Shown here one piece after another: positions 25,110 to 35,248 of a DNA stretch of 51,794 bases. Origin of the DNA: Lacticaseibacillus daqingensis (GTDB lineage Bacteria > Bacillota > Bacilli > Lactobacillales > Lactobacillaceae); assembly GCF_003946115.1 (NCBI RefSeq), contig NZ_RHOH01000014.1, positions 1-51,794 of the forward strand, read 5' to 3'. The notes beneath the pieces were generated by a model, which was given only the letters and a program-made list of their open reading frames with translations, was not told where the DNA came from and made no database searches. A program made the position numbers and the translations under genes. Numbering within the stretch: position 1 is the first letter of the stretch; each line of letters begins with the position of its first letter.

Positions 25110-25258
25110 TGAAAGCGCTGTGTACTAGAACAATTTTGTTCCTGAAGTTACACCATCTACTTGGAATCCTCAGCTTCAATTTTATCATCGGACTAATATT
25201 TGTTGTATCAAAAAGTTGGCCTTGGTTATTAGCGCAGACATTCTTTTTCTTTTCTTAA
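25109..25258 (+). CDS. micro-ORF 2, 49-residue hydrophobic peptide
   Basis: A 49-codon frame coupled to micro-ORF 1. The product has a basic N-terminus (MKALCTRTILFLKLHH), a hydrophobic helix long enough to cross a membrane (LLGILSFNFIIGLIFVVS) and an aromatic tail (WPWLLAQTFFFFS). Size and shape resemble small membrane toxins or immunity-type peptides, but I recognise no family. A plain hairpin terminator follows 110 nt later at 25367. Confidence 0.4.
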   Translation: MKALCTRTILFLKLHHLLGILSFNFIIGLIFVVSKSWPWLLAQTFFFFS

Positions 25259-25366
25259 ATTAAGTTACATCTTATTCGCAAGCAGCAAAACAAATAAAAA
25301 GCCGAAAAAAACATCCAATCTAAAGTGAGTACAGGTGATGGCGGCCGCTCACCGACACGACAAGTC

Positions 25367-25398
25367 AAAACGGGAACCCAGCGACGGGTTCCCGTTTG
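25367..25398 (+). terminator. terminator
   Basis: AAAACGGGAACCC / GGGTTCCCGTTT perfect stem followed by GTGTCTGTT; closes the AT-rich patch. The stretch 25400-25533 holds nothing I can name. Confidence 0.65.
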
Positions 25399-25533
25399 TG
25401 TCTGTTATCTCCCGCTACTCGGCCATCACACTTGCCAGCAGCTTGGCCGGCGCGTAAGCGTTGAGCAGCCGCACGAGCTCTCCGTGGCGGCGTTGCCCAT
25501 ACCGCCTAAAACAGTGAAGAAGTGTTCTGGGCG

Positions 25534-27084
25534 TTAATCCTCCAATTGTGCTGCGACTTGCTTGACCACATTGAGGTCGCCGGCCCACGGCGTGTCCACG
25601 CCGCGCACCTTCTGGTAGTTGTCCGCGCCCTTGGCGGCCACGACGAGGATGTCGGTGGCCCCGTTGGCGGCGATGGCTTGGGCGATCGCCTTGGCGCGGT
25701 CCAGCTCGGTAACGACCTTCACGTGGTCGTGTTCGATGCCCGCATCAATGGCGGCGGCGATGGCGGCGGGGTCTTCGAAGCCCGGATCATCGGTCGTCAG
25801 GTAGGCGGTGGCGACACTTTCGTTGATCACCTTGGCAAACCCTGGCCGGCGCGAGACGCCCTTGTCACCCGGCGAGCCGAGGACCACGTTTAGGGCTGAT
25901 TCTGGGAACTCCTTTTTCAAGAAGCTAAACAGGGCCTTAAGTGAGCCGTAGTTGTGGGCATAATCCACGAACACGGTGCCGTGGCCCGGTACCGTCAGGG
26001 ATTCCATGCGGCCGGGGATCAGGACATTCGCCAGCCCCGGGGCGGCCTTGCTGCCATCGACACCGGCCAGGCCGGCGCCGATAATGGCGGCCGTGGCGTT
26101 GCTTTCGTTGAAGTCGCCGATGAGGCTCAGCGTGTAACGGTTGCCGACGTTCAGCGCCGCGGCCTTGTCGGTCACCGGCACCAGCTTAAAGGTGCTTTCG
26201 TTCGTGTCCAGCTTGAGGCTTTCGAAGCGAAAATCGATGGTGATGTCCGACCGTTCAGGCTGAAACTCGGCACTGGCGTACAGGAAGATACTGTCCGGAT
26301 TCGTGGTGGTCGTGGCAGCCGCGTAAACCTCATCGAAGTTCGCGGTTTCAGCGTTCAAGACCACCTTGCGCGAGTTCACCACCAGCTGCAGCTTGTTGTG
26401 CAGGTAGTTGGCAAAATCGGGGTGCTCGTTGGGCCCGATGTGATCCGGCGTGATGTTCAGGAAGAAGCCGACATCGTAGGTCAGCCCGAACACGCGGTTT
26501 TTGAGGTACGCCTGGCTGGACACCTCCATCACCATGTGCGTCATGCCGTTGTCAACGGCGGTACGCATGTCACGGAACAGGTCGGTGGACTCCGGCGTCG
26601 TCAGCTTGGAGCGGAAGTGCTGGTCGGGGTTCGGCCCAACGATGCGCTCGATGGTCGAGGACAGCGCCACATGCTTGGGGTGCGCCTGCTCCAGGATCCC
26701 GCGGGTGAAGTAGGCCGAGGTCGTCTTCCCCTTGGTGCCCGTGAAGGCGATGACGAACAGGTCGTCTTGCGGAAAATCGAAGAACGCCGCACTCAGGATC
26801 GCCATCGCTTTTTGCACGTTAACGACGATCAGCGCGTTCATCCCGTTGCCTTCGACGTACGGCTTCTCCGCCACGTAGGTCGTTGCGCCATTATCCCGGG
26901 CCATGGCGAGATAGATCGGCCGAAAATGCGCGCCGCGGCAGAAGAACAGGGTAGGGCCGGCGACCTTGCGGCTGTCGTAGGAGATCCCGGTCATGTCCGT
27001 TCCGATGTTATTTTGGACCGCACTGCTCTTCAGGAGGTGGTGCTCCTTCAATAACAAAATACATGCACTTAATGATAATGACAT
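25534..27084 (-). CDS. murE: UDP-MurNAc-L-Ala-D-Glu:L-lysine ligase
   Basis: A 516-residue cytosolic Mur ligase that adds the third amino acid to the peptidoglycan stem peptide with ATP. The ATP loop FTGTKGKTTSAYF, the central LTTPESTDLF block, the EVSSQAYLKNRVFGL segment, and GRMES and VDYAHN are all in place. The specificity motif reads DDPGFEDP where meso-DAP enzymes have DNPR, so lysine is the expected substrate, as usual in lactobacilli. ATG 27084 follows AAGGAG. It lies 36 nt after a greA-like gene on the same strand. Confidence 0.93.
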   Translation of the reverse strand: MSLSLSACILLLKEHHLLKSSAVQNNIGTDMTGISYDSRKVAGPTLFFCRGAHFRPIYLAMARDNGATTYVAEKPYVEGNGMNALIVVNVQKAMAILSAAFFDFPQDDLFVIAFTGTKGKTTSAYFTRGILEQAHPKHVALSSTIERIVGPNPDQHFRSKLTTPESTDLFRDMRTAVDNGMTHMVMEVSSQAYLKNRVFGLTYDVGFFLNITPDHIGPNEHPDFANYLHNKLQLVVNSRKVVLNAETANFDEVYAAATTTTNPDSIFLYASAEFQPERSDITIDFRFESLKLDTNESTFKLVPVTDKAAALNVGNRYTLSLIGDFNESNATAAIIGAGLAGVDGSKAAPGLANVLIPGRMESLTVPGHGTVFVDYAHNYGSLKALFSFLKKEFPESALNVVLGSPGDKGVSRRPGFAKVINESVATAYLTTDDPGFEDPAAIAAAIDAGIEHDHVKVVTELDRAKAIAQAIAANGATDILVVAAKGADNYQKVRGVDTPWAGDLNVVKQVAAQLED

Positions 27085-27119
27085 TGTGTTCTCTGCTCCT
27101 TAGTGCGAATTTGCGTCTA

Positions 27120-27587
27120 TTATACCATATCGCCGGCCACGGTCATGAGCGTCACCGCATATGCACAGGCCGGGGCCTGGACCGTCACCGTGGCGCCCGG
27201 GGTCTGGTGCATCAAGGCGCGGCCCAGCGGCGAGTCGCTGGCCAAGTTGGCCGGGGCCAGGCTGGCCTCATGCGGCCCGACCAGCCGGTACTGCTCGGTG
27301 GTGCCATCGTCAAAGGCGACCGTTACCCACTTGCCGATGTCCGCCGCCGGGCTTGCGTCCGGCGTCACCACCTGAGCGTAGCGGATCAGCTTGTCGAGGT
27401 AGCGCAGGCGCCCTTCCAGCTGGCGTAACTCGCGCTTGGCGGTCGTGTAGTCAGCGTTTTCGGAGCGGTCCCCTAACGCCGCGGCCGCCGCCAGCGCTTT
27501 GATCTTCGCTGGGCGCGCGGCCTTGAGCGCCGCCACCTCCGCGTGCAAGGCCGCGACCCCAGCCGCGGTCATGTCGTGGTACTGCAT
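27120..27587 (-). CDS. greA: GreA/GreB-type transcription elongation factor
   Basis: A protein of 155 residues: N-terminal coiled coil (GVAALHAEVAALKAARPAKI, then LGDRSENADYTTAKRELRQL) with the two acidic tip residues in the D-R-S-E-N-A-D-Y motif, and a C-terminal FKBP-like domain (VTVAFDDGTTEQYRLVGPHEA, DSPLGRALMHQTPGATVTV). Gre factors rescue stalled RNA polymerase by stimulating RNA cleavage. I start at ATG 27587 after GAAGGGGG, which gives the usual family length; the frame is open to 27674. Lactobacilli often have a second, housekeeping greA, so this may be the paralogue. Confidence 0.88.
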   Translation of the reverse strand: MQYHDMTAAGVAALHAEVAALKAARPAKIKALAAAAALGDRSENADYTTAKRELRQLEGRLRYLDKLIRYAQVVTPDASPAADIGKWVTVAFDDGTTEQYRLVGPHEASLAPANLASDSPLGRALMHQTPGATVTVQAPACAYAVTLMTVAGDMV

Positions 27588-27692
27588 CGCAAAGCCCCCT
27601 TCGGCAAAAAAGGAACCGCGACCGCGTGAAAGCGCCAGCCCCAGTTCCTCACGTGTCATGATTGTCACGGTCATGTCTAAATCAAGCCAAGC

Positions 27693-28991
27693 TTAGAACA
27701 GATTTCCGAAGAACTCCGCGATGCCGCGCCCGATCAGGACGAAGAAGTTGGCTTTATCAACGGTCTTGGTGGTCTTGACGGCCACGGGTTCACCGGTGGT
27801 GCCGTTCAGGTAGCCGAGGTCATCCCCCTTGGCCGCAAACGTCGCGGTGCCCACGGTGGTGTCGGCCTTGATCGGGGCCTCCACCTTGGCCTTGATGCCC
27901 TTAGCTGCTTGGTAGGTGGTGGTGATCGTCTTGCTCGTGGTGCCGGTTGGGACCACCAGGGTCAGGTCCTGGGCGGCGGCCAGCTTAACGCTGGTCTGCT
28001 TGCCCTTGTCGACCGCCAGCTTGGTGTGGCCGGCTACGGCTTGACCCTTCGTGGCAACCTTGAGCGTCGTCCAGTTGCTCAGGGCGTAGCGCATCAGCGT
28101 GGCCGTCTGGTCAAAACGCTTTGTGGCTGCGGTTCCGTTGGCGTGGAGCACCACCGTGATGATGCGCATGCCGTCTTTTTTCGCCGTGCCGGTAAAACAG
28201 TCGCCGGCCTTATCGGTGGTCCCGGTTTTTAGCCCGTCCACCGGCAGGTCGGACTTGGCGGCCACCAGCCCCGGCAGCATCCAGTCGTAGTTGTCCATCT
28301 TGGTCGCATCGCTGGTGCCTTCCCGGAAGGTCTTGGTGGTGATGGTCGTGGTCTTGAGCACCTCTGGGTAATCCTTGAGCAGGTGCTGGGCAACCACGGC
28401 GACGTCCTTGGCGGTCATGGCGTTCTCGTCGGTCGCCGCGCTACCCGGGTAGACGTCCGCCTTCAGCTCGCTGTTCGGCAGGCCGGTGGCGTTGACGATC
28501 GTGGCATCCTTGATGCCCCAGGCGGTGAGCTTGGCCTTCATCAGGTCAACGAACTTGGTCTGGGTGCCTGCCACGGCGTTGCCCAGTAGCATCATCGCCG
28601 CATTGGCGGAGTAGATGAAGCTGGCCTGGTAAAGTTCCTCCACCGAGTAGCTGTCATCCAGCCGCAGCGGCACGTTCGACAGGGCGGTGTCTTGGGAGAT
28701 CGTGTGGATCGCCTCATCCGGCGTGATTTTTTGGTCCCACGTCAGCTTCTTGTTGTGGATGGCCTCTAAGACCAGGTACAGCGACAGCATCTTGGTCATC
28801 GAGGCGATCGGCAGTTTCGCTTCCGCGTTCTTGTTGTACAGCACCTTTCCGGTTTCGGCCTCGACCGCCACGGCGGCGCTGGCATCGATATCGACGCTTG
28901 CGGCGGCGCTCACGCCGACCGCCGGTGCGACCCCTGCCCAGACACTGATGACCGCAATGACCGTAATCAGGCCACGCCAAACTTTTTTCAT
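27693..28991 (-). CDS. dacA: D-alanyl-D-alanine carboxypeptidase (PBP5 type)
   Basis: A 432-residue secreted penicillin-binding protein that trims the last D-Ala from peptidoglycan stems. It has a signal peptide (about 1-30), SxxK at Ser64-Met-Thr-Lys67, SAN at Ser129-Ala-Asn131, KTG in VDGLKTGTTDKAG, a PBP5 C-terminal beta domain, and a terminal amphipathic helix (FFVLIGRGIAEFFGNLF) for membrane binding. ATG 28991 follows AGGAGTTTTAAC. It is next to and in line with the VanSR-like pair, as is common when such systems govern D-Ala-D-Ala carboxypeptidases. Confidence 0.94.
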   Translation of the reverse strand: MKKVWRGLITVIAVISVWAGVAPAVGVSAAASVDIDASAAVAVEAETGKVLYNKNAEAKLPIASMTKMLSLYLVLEAIHNKKLTWDQKITPDEAIHTISQDTALSNVPLRLDDSYSVEELYQASFIYSANAAMMLLGNAVAGTQTKFVDLMKAKLTAWGIKDATIVNATGLPNSELKADVYPGSAATDENAMTAKDVAVVAQHLLKDYPEVLKTTTITTKTFREGTSDATKMDNYDWMLPGLVAAKSDLPVDGLKTGTTDKAGDCFTGTAKKDGMRIITVVLHANGTAATKRFDQTATLMRYALSNWTTLKVATKGQAVAGHTKLAVDKGKQTSVKLAAAQDLTLVVPTGTTSKTITTTYQAAKGIKAKVEAPIKADTTVGTATFAAKGDDLGYLNGTTGEPVAVKTTKTVDKANFFVLIGRGIAEFFGNLF

Positions 28992-29001
28992 GTTAAAACT
29001 C

Positions 29002-30183
29002 CTATTCTGCTTGATTGGATGGAACTTGCGGCGTGCGGGTCAGGGTGGTCCCGACCTTCAGCGGCAGGTGAAGCACAAAACTGGTCAACGCCGGGCTCGA
29101 CTCGGCGTAGATGTAGCCGCCGTGCAGGGTCACGATGCTCTGCGCGATCGCCAGACCGAGGCCGGTGCCGCCGGTTTCCTGCGAGCGCGACTCCTCGACC
29201 CGATAGAACCGGTCGAACAGCTGGTTCAGCGCGTCGTTGGGGATCTGAGGGCCGTCGTTGGACACCTTGACCACCACCTCCGAGCCCACCTTCTCGGCGT
29301 TCAGGTAGATGTGCTGGCCGCCCTTCCCGTACTTCAAGGCGTTGGCGATCAGGTTGTTGAACACCCGCCCGAGCTTCTCGGTGTCGGCGTTCATCATCAG
29401 TGGATCCGGCGACCCGCTGACCACAAACACCATGCCCTTCTTCTCCCCTTCCAGCTCAAACGAGGCGGCGAGCTGCTCGAGCATGGCCACCATGTTGAAG
29501 GTGCTGGTGTTCAGTGGGGTCGTGGTTTGACGCACCTTGGTGTACTCGAACAGGTCCTCGACCAGCACCTTCATCTGCTTGGCCTTCAGGTACGCCGTGT
29601 GGGTGTACTTGAGCAACTCGTCCGTACTGCGGTACTGGCGGTCCTCGATCAACCCCAGGTACCCGATGATGGAGGTCAGCGGCGTGCGAATATCGTGCGA
29701 CACGTTGGTGATCAGCTCGTCTTTGCTCTGCTCGATCTTGCGCTCCTCTTCCATCGAGTTGACGGTGGAGTCGACCAGCGCGTTGATGCTGTTGATGACC
29801 TTTTGCAGATCAGTATTGACCGCCAGACGCACCCGGTGATCCAGGTGGCCGTCTGCGATGTAGTGCAACTCCGCGATGACGTGGCGCATCTGCATCTGCC
29901 GATAGCGCCGGATCAGCCGCCAGTAAAGCACCATCAGGTCCAGAACGATCATGGCCCCAACGAACACGTTGCGCCAGCTCCACAGGTGCGCCTTGTTTTG
30001 CCCGAATGTCAGGACGTTCTTGACGCTCCAGATCGTGTCTTGCAGCGTCGGGTTCGTCGCGATCATCTGCTTGAGCAGCACGAACAGCGCAAAGTTGAGC
30101 ATCAACAGGAGCACCAGCGTGACTAGGCCCTCGAACCAGAGCTCCGATTTTTCCTTGCCGGACAGGCGGACCTTCTCGCCCAT
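29002..30183 (-). CDS. VanS-like sensor histidine kinase
   Basis: A 393-residue membrane kinase. Two membrane segments (about 18-38 and 70-90) flank a short extracellular part of some 30 residues, followed by a HAMP-like linker, a HisKA domain with the phosphorylated His in ITNVSHDIRTPLTSIIGYLG, and a HATPase domain with N (FNNLIANALKYG), G1 and GGTGLGLAIAQSIV motifs. I start at ATG 30183, two bases after the regulator stop, with GAGG ahead; a longer frame to 30210 would overlap the regulator. It phosphorylates the adjacent regulator; the signal is probably a wall state. Confidence 0.92.
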   Translation of the reverse strand: MGEKVRLSGKEKSELWFEGLVTLVLLLMLNFALFVLLKQMIATNPTLQDTIWSVKNVLTFGQNKAHLWSWRNVFVGAMIVLDLMVLYWRLIRRYRQMQMRHVIAELHYIADGHLDHRVRLAVNTDLQKVINSINALVDSTVNSMEEERKIEQSKDELITNVSHDIRTPLTSIIGYLGLIEDRQYRSTDELLKYTHTAYLKAKQMKVLVEDLFEYTKVRQTTTPLNTSTFNMVAMLEQLAASFELEGEKKGMVFVVSGSPDPLMMNADTEKLGRVFNNLIANALKYGKGGQHIYLNAEKVGSEVVVKVSNDGPQIPNDALNQLFDRFYRVEESRSQETGGTGLGLAIAQSIVTLHGGYIYAESSPALTSFVLHLPLKVGTTLTRTPQVPSNQAE

Positions 30184-30184
30184 C

Positions 30185-30871
30185 TTAGGCCTCGACCTTG
30201 TAGCCGACACCCCAGACGGTTTCGATCACTTTTTCCCCGCCTGTGGCTTCCTCGATCTTGTCGCGCAGGTGCGACACGTGGACCATGACCGTCTTGGCGG
30301 ACACGATCGACTCCTGCTGCCAGACGCGCTCGAAGATCTCATCAGCCGAAAAGACGCGGTTCGGGTGCGATGCCAGCAGGTACAAGATCCCAAATTCCAG
30401 CGCTGTCAGCTGAATGCTCTTGCCGGTCAGCGTGGTGACCTCGTGGCTGTCCTTCTTGATGACCAGTGGGCCCACTTCCAGTTCGTCGGGCTCCGGATTG
30501 GTCACGTTGTTGGCACTGCGGCGCAGCAAACTCTTGACCCGCGCCATCACCTCAAGTGGGTTGAACGGCTTGGTGACGTAATCGTCCGCACCGGTGATCA
30601 GGCCCTGGATCTTATCCATATCGCCCGTCTTGGCCGACACAATGATGATCGGGATCTGGGAGTCCTTGCGCACCTGGCGCACCACTTCGATGCCGGACAT
30701 GTTCGGCATCATGATATCAAGGATCATCAGCGCGATGTCTGGGTTCGTGGCGAGGCGCGTGATGGCCTCCTTGCCACTGTACGCCAGGATCGGCTCGTAG
30801 CCCTCGTTTTTGACATAGATACTCAGCAGTTCAACGATTTCTTTGTCGTCGTCTACAATCAGGATTTTCAT
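30185..30871 (-). CDS. VanR-like OmpR-family response regulator
   Basis: A 228-residue regulator with a receiver domain (acidic pair in ILIVDDDKEI, phosphorylated Asp in LMILDIMMPNMSG, Lys in VTKPFNPLE) and a C-terminal winged helix (LTALEFGILYLLASHPNRVF, TVMVHVSHLRDKI). ATG 30871 follows GGAGAG; the frame is open further up without a ribosome site. It is the first gene of the regulator-kinase-dacA unit and probably controls it. Confidence 0.93.
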   Translation of the reverse strand: MKILIVDDDKEIVELLSIYVKNEGYEPILAYSGKEAITRLATNPDIALMILDIMMPNMSGIEVVRQVRKDSQIPIIIVSAKTGDMDKIQGLITGADDYVTKPFNPLEVMARVKSLLRRSANNVTNPEPDELEVGPLVIKKDSHEVTTLTGKSIQLTALEFGILYLLASHPNRVFSADEIFERVWQQESIVSAKTVMVHVSHLRDKIEEATGGEKVIETVWGVGYKVEA

Positions 30872-30972
30872 AGTTCGCTCTCCATCTGGTGAAGTTTCAC
30901 GTCGCTCCCATTGTACCAAACCTGACGCGCGCCCGCTTGGCCCGAACGGCACGACTTAGAAAAGTTTAAGGA

Positions 30973-31042
30973 CCGTTCATGCGCCCGGACTCCGGTCCAG
31001 CCAGCTCCGCTTCCAGCGTCACCGGCTGAACGGCCGTTTTTC
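30973..31042. repeat. R2 long-hairpin repeat, copy b (short)
   Basis: CCGTTCA / TGAACGG outer arms enclose GACTCCGGTCCAGCCAG and CCGCTTCCAGC, blocks shared with copy a. A TTTTT run follows on the plus side, so it may also stop transcription. The 305-nt gap 30872-31176 otherwise holds only the regulator promoter and the guaB terminator. Confidence 0.5.
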
Positions 31043-31129
31043 GACTGACAAACGATCGCATTATCGACAGAGACGACGCTGTCATTCAGTGGCGATCAAG
31101 CGGCAAGGTAACGTCAACTTTTCTCGCCC

Positions 31130-31163
31130 ACAAAAATAGGACCGTGACAGCGGCCACGCTCCT
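31130..31163 (-). terminator. terminator after guaB
   Basis: On the minus strand GGAGCGTG / CACGGTCC (one mismatch) followed by TATTTTTG. Confidence 0.65.
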
Positions 31164-31176
31164 AATTGTCTCACGC

Positions 31177-32679
<1,503 letters not shown>

Positions 32680-32698
32680 TCATTTTTGATTGTCGTTT

Positions 32699-32727
32699 AC
32701 CTTAGCATTTCAGCGCGTATCCGTCAA
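32699..32727 (-). promoter_or_regulatory. promoter of guaB
   Basis: Minus-strand -35 TTGACG (32722-32727), 17-nt spacer, -10 TAAGGT (32699-32704). Confidence 0.6.
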
Positions 32728-32881
32728 TTGTTCGGGTCAAAAAGCTCACCAGCCTTGATATGACGGCGTTTCTAAATGAAAGAATTCTCATCTTGTCGAT
32801 CCAGTTCCGAACAAAAATTTCAGGGCGTGACTTTCCGCAAAAGTGAATTCGGAAATCACCCGCGAAACGCCCGATAAAAGA

Positions 32882-32912
32882 AAAAAAGGTTCGGCTTTTC
32901 AGCCGAACCTTT
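32882..32912 (-). terminator. terminator after the DUF1129 gene
   Basis: AAAGGTTCGGCT / AGCCGAACCTTT perfect 12-bp stem with a TTTTTTT tail on the minus strand. Confidence 0.92.
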
Positions 32913-32922
32913 CGCCGCTCGC

Positions 32923-33606
32923 TTACGCGGCCATGATGCCTTTCAAATTGTACCGGCGCTTCAACCAGAAGTGCCCACCGTAACCGATCACGGCCACTGC
33001 GGCATAACCCGGCCACGGCATCTGCTGGGTCAGCGGGGTGTTAATCATCGACAACGCGCCGGACACGGCGCTGGCCGCAAAGATCAGCACCATGCCGATC
33101 AGGAGCACGATCCAAGTCTTGCCGCGCTTGGCCTTAGGCGTGCGGCTCCAGTCGTTGTAGTAGGCGAACATGAAGCCGGCCGCGCTGGCCATCACGATCA
33201 GCGACAGCAGCCCGTTGCCGGTGCTGACCTGATCTGGGCGCATGTAAGTCATCACGCCATACACCAGCGCAAAGACGCTGATGAAAAACAGGCTCAGGTC
33301 CAGGCCGCTCAGCCAGACGTTCGTCCGCTTTTGGGCCTTCGGGGCGTGCACGAGGCTTTGCGCCTTTTCCGTCACGGGCCCGTACAGCTGGTTCGCCGGC
33401 TTGCCCTGGTGTTGCGCATCGATCATCTCTGGAAGCAACTTTGCCAGCGTGCGCCGCTGCTTTTCCTCTGGCCACTGGTGCTCGGTCAGAATGCGCCGCA
33501 ACTTAAAGACGTAATCCGCGTTCTTCTTGGATAATTGGGCCACCAAGTCGTCGACGTCGACCGTCTCCGTTGGTGCTTCTACTTCTTTAACCGCTTTAAC
33601 AGCCAA
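32923..33606 (-). CDS. DUF1129 family membrane protein
   Basis: A 227-residue protein: an acidic and charged N-terminal part of about 95 residues, then four hydrophobic segments (LSGLDLSLFFISVFALVYGV, LLSLIVMASAAGFMFAYY, WIVLLIGMVLIFAASAVSG, YAAVAVIGYGGHFWL). The N-terminal block LSKKNADYVFKLRRIL is typical of DUF1129 proteins, found mainly in lactobacilli and streptococci next to ychF. Function unknown. It lies 12 nt after ychF and ends the rsmG-noc-parA-parB-...-ychF run before a strong terminator. Confidence 0.82.
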   Translation of the reverse strand: MAVKAVKEVEAPTETVDVDDLVAQLSKKNADYVFKLRRILTEHQWPEEKQRRTLAKLLPEMIDAQHQGKPANQLYGPVTEKAQSLVHAPKAQKRTNVWLSGLDLSLFFISVFALVYGVMTYMRPDQVSTGNGLLSLIVMASAAGFMFAYYNDWSRTPKAKRGKTWIVLLIGMVLIFAASAVSGALSMINTPLTQQMPWPGYAAVAVIGYGGHFWLKRRYNLKGIMAA

Positions 33607-33617
33607 AATGCTTCCCC

Positions 33618-34718
33618 CTAAACGTTGAACCGGAACTCGATGATATCCCCATCTTGTACCAGGTACTCTTTGCCTTCCGACCGCAGGCGGCCGGCCTCAC
33701 GCACTGCCTGCACCGATCCGTACTTGTCGAGGTCGGTGAACGACATCGTCTCCGCACGAATGAACCCGCGCTCAAAGTCGGAGTGAATGACCCCGGCGAC
33801 TTGTGGCGCCTTCATCCCCTGCTTGAACGTCCAGGCGCGCGTCTCCTTGCCCCCGGCCGTGAAGAATGTAGCCAGGCCCAGCAGGTGGTAGCTTGCCTTG
33901 ATCAGCTTGTCCAGCCCCGACTCGCTGACCCCTTCCGCGGCCAGGAAGTCGGCCTTGTCGGCGTCATCCAGCTCCGCGATTTCCTCCTCGGTGCGCGCGG
34001 ACACCGCGATCACTTCCGCGCCTTCCTTGGCGGCGAAGGCTTCGATCACCCGCACGTACTCGCAGGCCTCAGGATCCGCCATGTCGTCTTCGGCGATGTT
34101 GGCCACATACAAGACCGGCTTGGTCGTGAGTAAAAACAGCCCCTTGACGATTTTCTGCTCGTCCGTGCTGAACTCGATCGAGCGCACCATGCCGCCTTCT
34201 TCGAGCACCGGCTTGATCTTCTTGAGCACTTCAAACTCGGCAACGGCGTCTTTGTCCTTGGTCCGCGCGACCTTTTCGACCTTGGCGTAGCGCTTGTTGA
34301 CAGACTCCAAGTCGGCCAGCGCCAGCTCCAGGTTGATGGTCTCGATGTCGTCCAGCGGGTCGACCGTCCCGGTCACGCTGGTGATCTCATCATCATCAAA
34401 CGCGCGCACCACATGCACGATCGCATCGACCTGGCGAATGTTCTCAAGGAACTTGTTGCCCAGCCCTTCACCCTTGGACGCGCCCTTGACGATCCCGGCG
34501 ATGTCGGTGAACTCAAACGTCGTGCGGATGATCTTCTTAGCCGGGATCAGCTCATCGATGCGCGCCAGGCGGGCATCGGGCACTTCGACCATGCCGACGT
34601 TTGGATCGATCGTTGCAAACGGGTAGTTCGCCATTTCGGCACCCGCCTTGGTGATCGCGTTGAACAGTGTGGACTTACCGACGTTGGGCAAGCCGACGAT
34701 TCCTGCAGTTAACCCCAT
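33618..34718 (-). CDS. ychF: redox-regulated ATPase YchF (Obg family)
   Basis: A 366-residue P-loop protein that binds ribosomes and prefers ATP to GTP. G1 GLPNVGKST (about 9-17), G2/G3 region with DIAGIVKGASKGEGLGN, a coiled coil (about 130-200) and the C-terminal TGS domain (LRSEGKEYLVQDGDIIEFRFNV) are clear. The G4 motif is the altered NIAED-type stretch, which is why YchF accepts ATP. The ATG at 34718 is the only sensible start. It follows the DUF951 gene closely in the same run of genes. Confidence 0.94.
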   Translation of the reverse strand: MGLTAGIVGLPNVGKSTLFNAITKAGAEMANYPFATIDPNVGMVEVPDARLARIDELIPAKKIIRTTFEFTDIAGIVKGASKGEGLGNKFLENIRQVDAIVHVVRAFDDDEITSVTGTVDPLDDIETINLELALADLESVNKRYAKVEKVARTKDKDAVAEFEVLKKIKPVLEEGGMVRSIEFSTDEQKIVKGLFLLTTKPVLYVANIAEDDMADPEACEYVRVIEAFAAKEGAEVIAVSARTEEEIAELDDADKADFLAAEGVSESGLDKLIKASYHLLGLATFFTAGGKETRAWTFKQGMKAPQVAGVIHSDFERGFIRAETMSFTDLDKYGSVQAVREAGRLRSEGKEYLVQDGDIIEFRFNV

Positions 34719-34740
34719 AAGGCTGTTTCACTCTCTTCCT

Positions 34741-34932
34741 TTACTGGTTCGCGTCCGCTTTTACGAGGACTTTTTTCATTTTCTTGTCAAAATCGCGCCG
34801 CGACAACATCACGATGTGGCCGCAGCCTGTGCACCGGATCTTGATATCCATGCCGAGGCGAATGATCTCCCAATCATTCGTCCCGCACGCGTGCGGCTTC
34901 TTCATCAGCACGCGATCGTGTAAGTCATACAT
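34741..34932 (-). CDS. DUF951 family protein
   Basis: A 63-residue protein (MYDLHDRVLMKKPHACGTND at the start) with cysteines in HACG and RCTGCGH that look like a small zinc-binding pair, and a basic C-terminal end. DUF951 proteins lie beside ychF and parB in many Firmicutes and have no known role; nucleic-acid binding is a guess. GAAGGAGA precedes ATG 34932; a GTG one codon upstream is an equal alternative. Confidence 0.88.
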   Translation of the reverse strand: MYDLHDRVLMKKPHACGTNDWEIIRLGMDIKIRCTGCGHIVMLSRRDFDKKMKKVLVKADANQ

Positions 34933-34984
34933 CACGTTCTCTCCTTCACGACTCTGGGTGACAGCCTAACCATCCCGGGCGCCA

Positions 34985-35112
34985 GCCCAGTCAGCGACAC
35001 TTCCAGCTCCAGCGGGTGGCGGCGTGCGTGCCAGCGCAGCTCGCACGCTGCTGGAGGAAGCGTAGCGACCGGAAGCACATGGCGCGCCACCCGCTTCCAG
35101 TGTCACCGACTA
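34985..35112. repeat. R2 long-hairpin repeat, copy c
   Basis: A near-palindrome of about 128 bp. Arms in order from outside are AGTC / GACT, GACACT / AGTGTC, GCGGGTGGCG / CGCCACCCGC and GCGTGCG / CGCACGC. It lies in the 316-nt gap between parB and the DUF951 gene; nothing else in that gap stands out. Confidence 0.65.
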
Positions 35113-35248
35113 GGCTTCCGTCCTTCGGCTGTGAAATACGCGATTGCGCACAAAGTCTGATTGACCCTATACGACAATCATCACATGATTTCCACAACGT
35201 TCTGCTTCCTATTGTGCACCAGCACGGCATGGTTGCGCAATCATGGGT

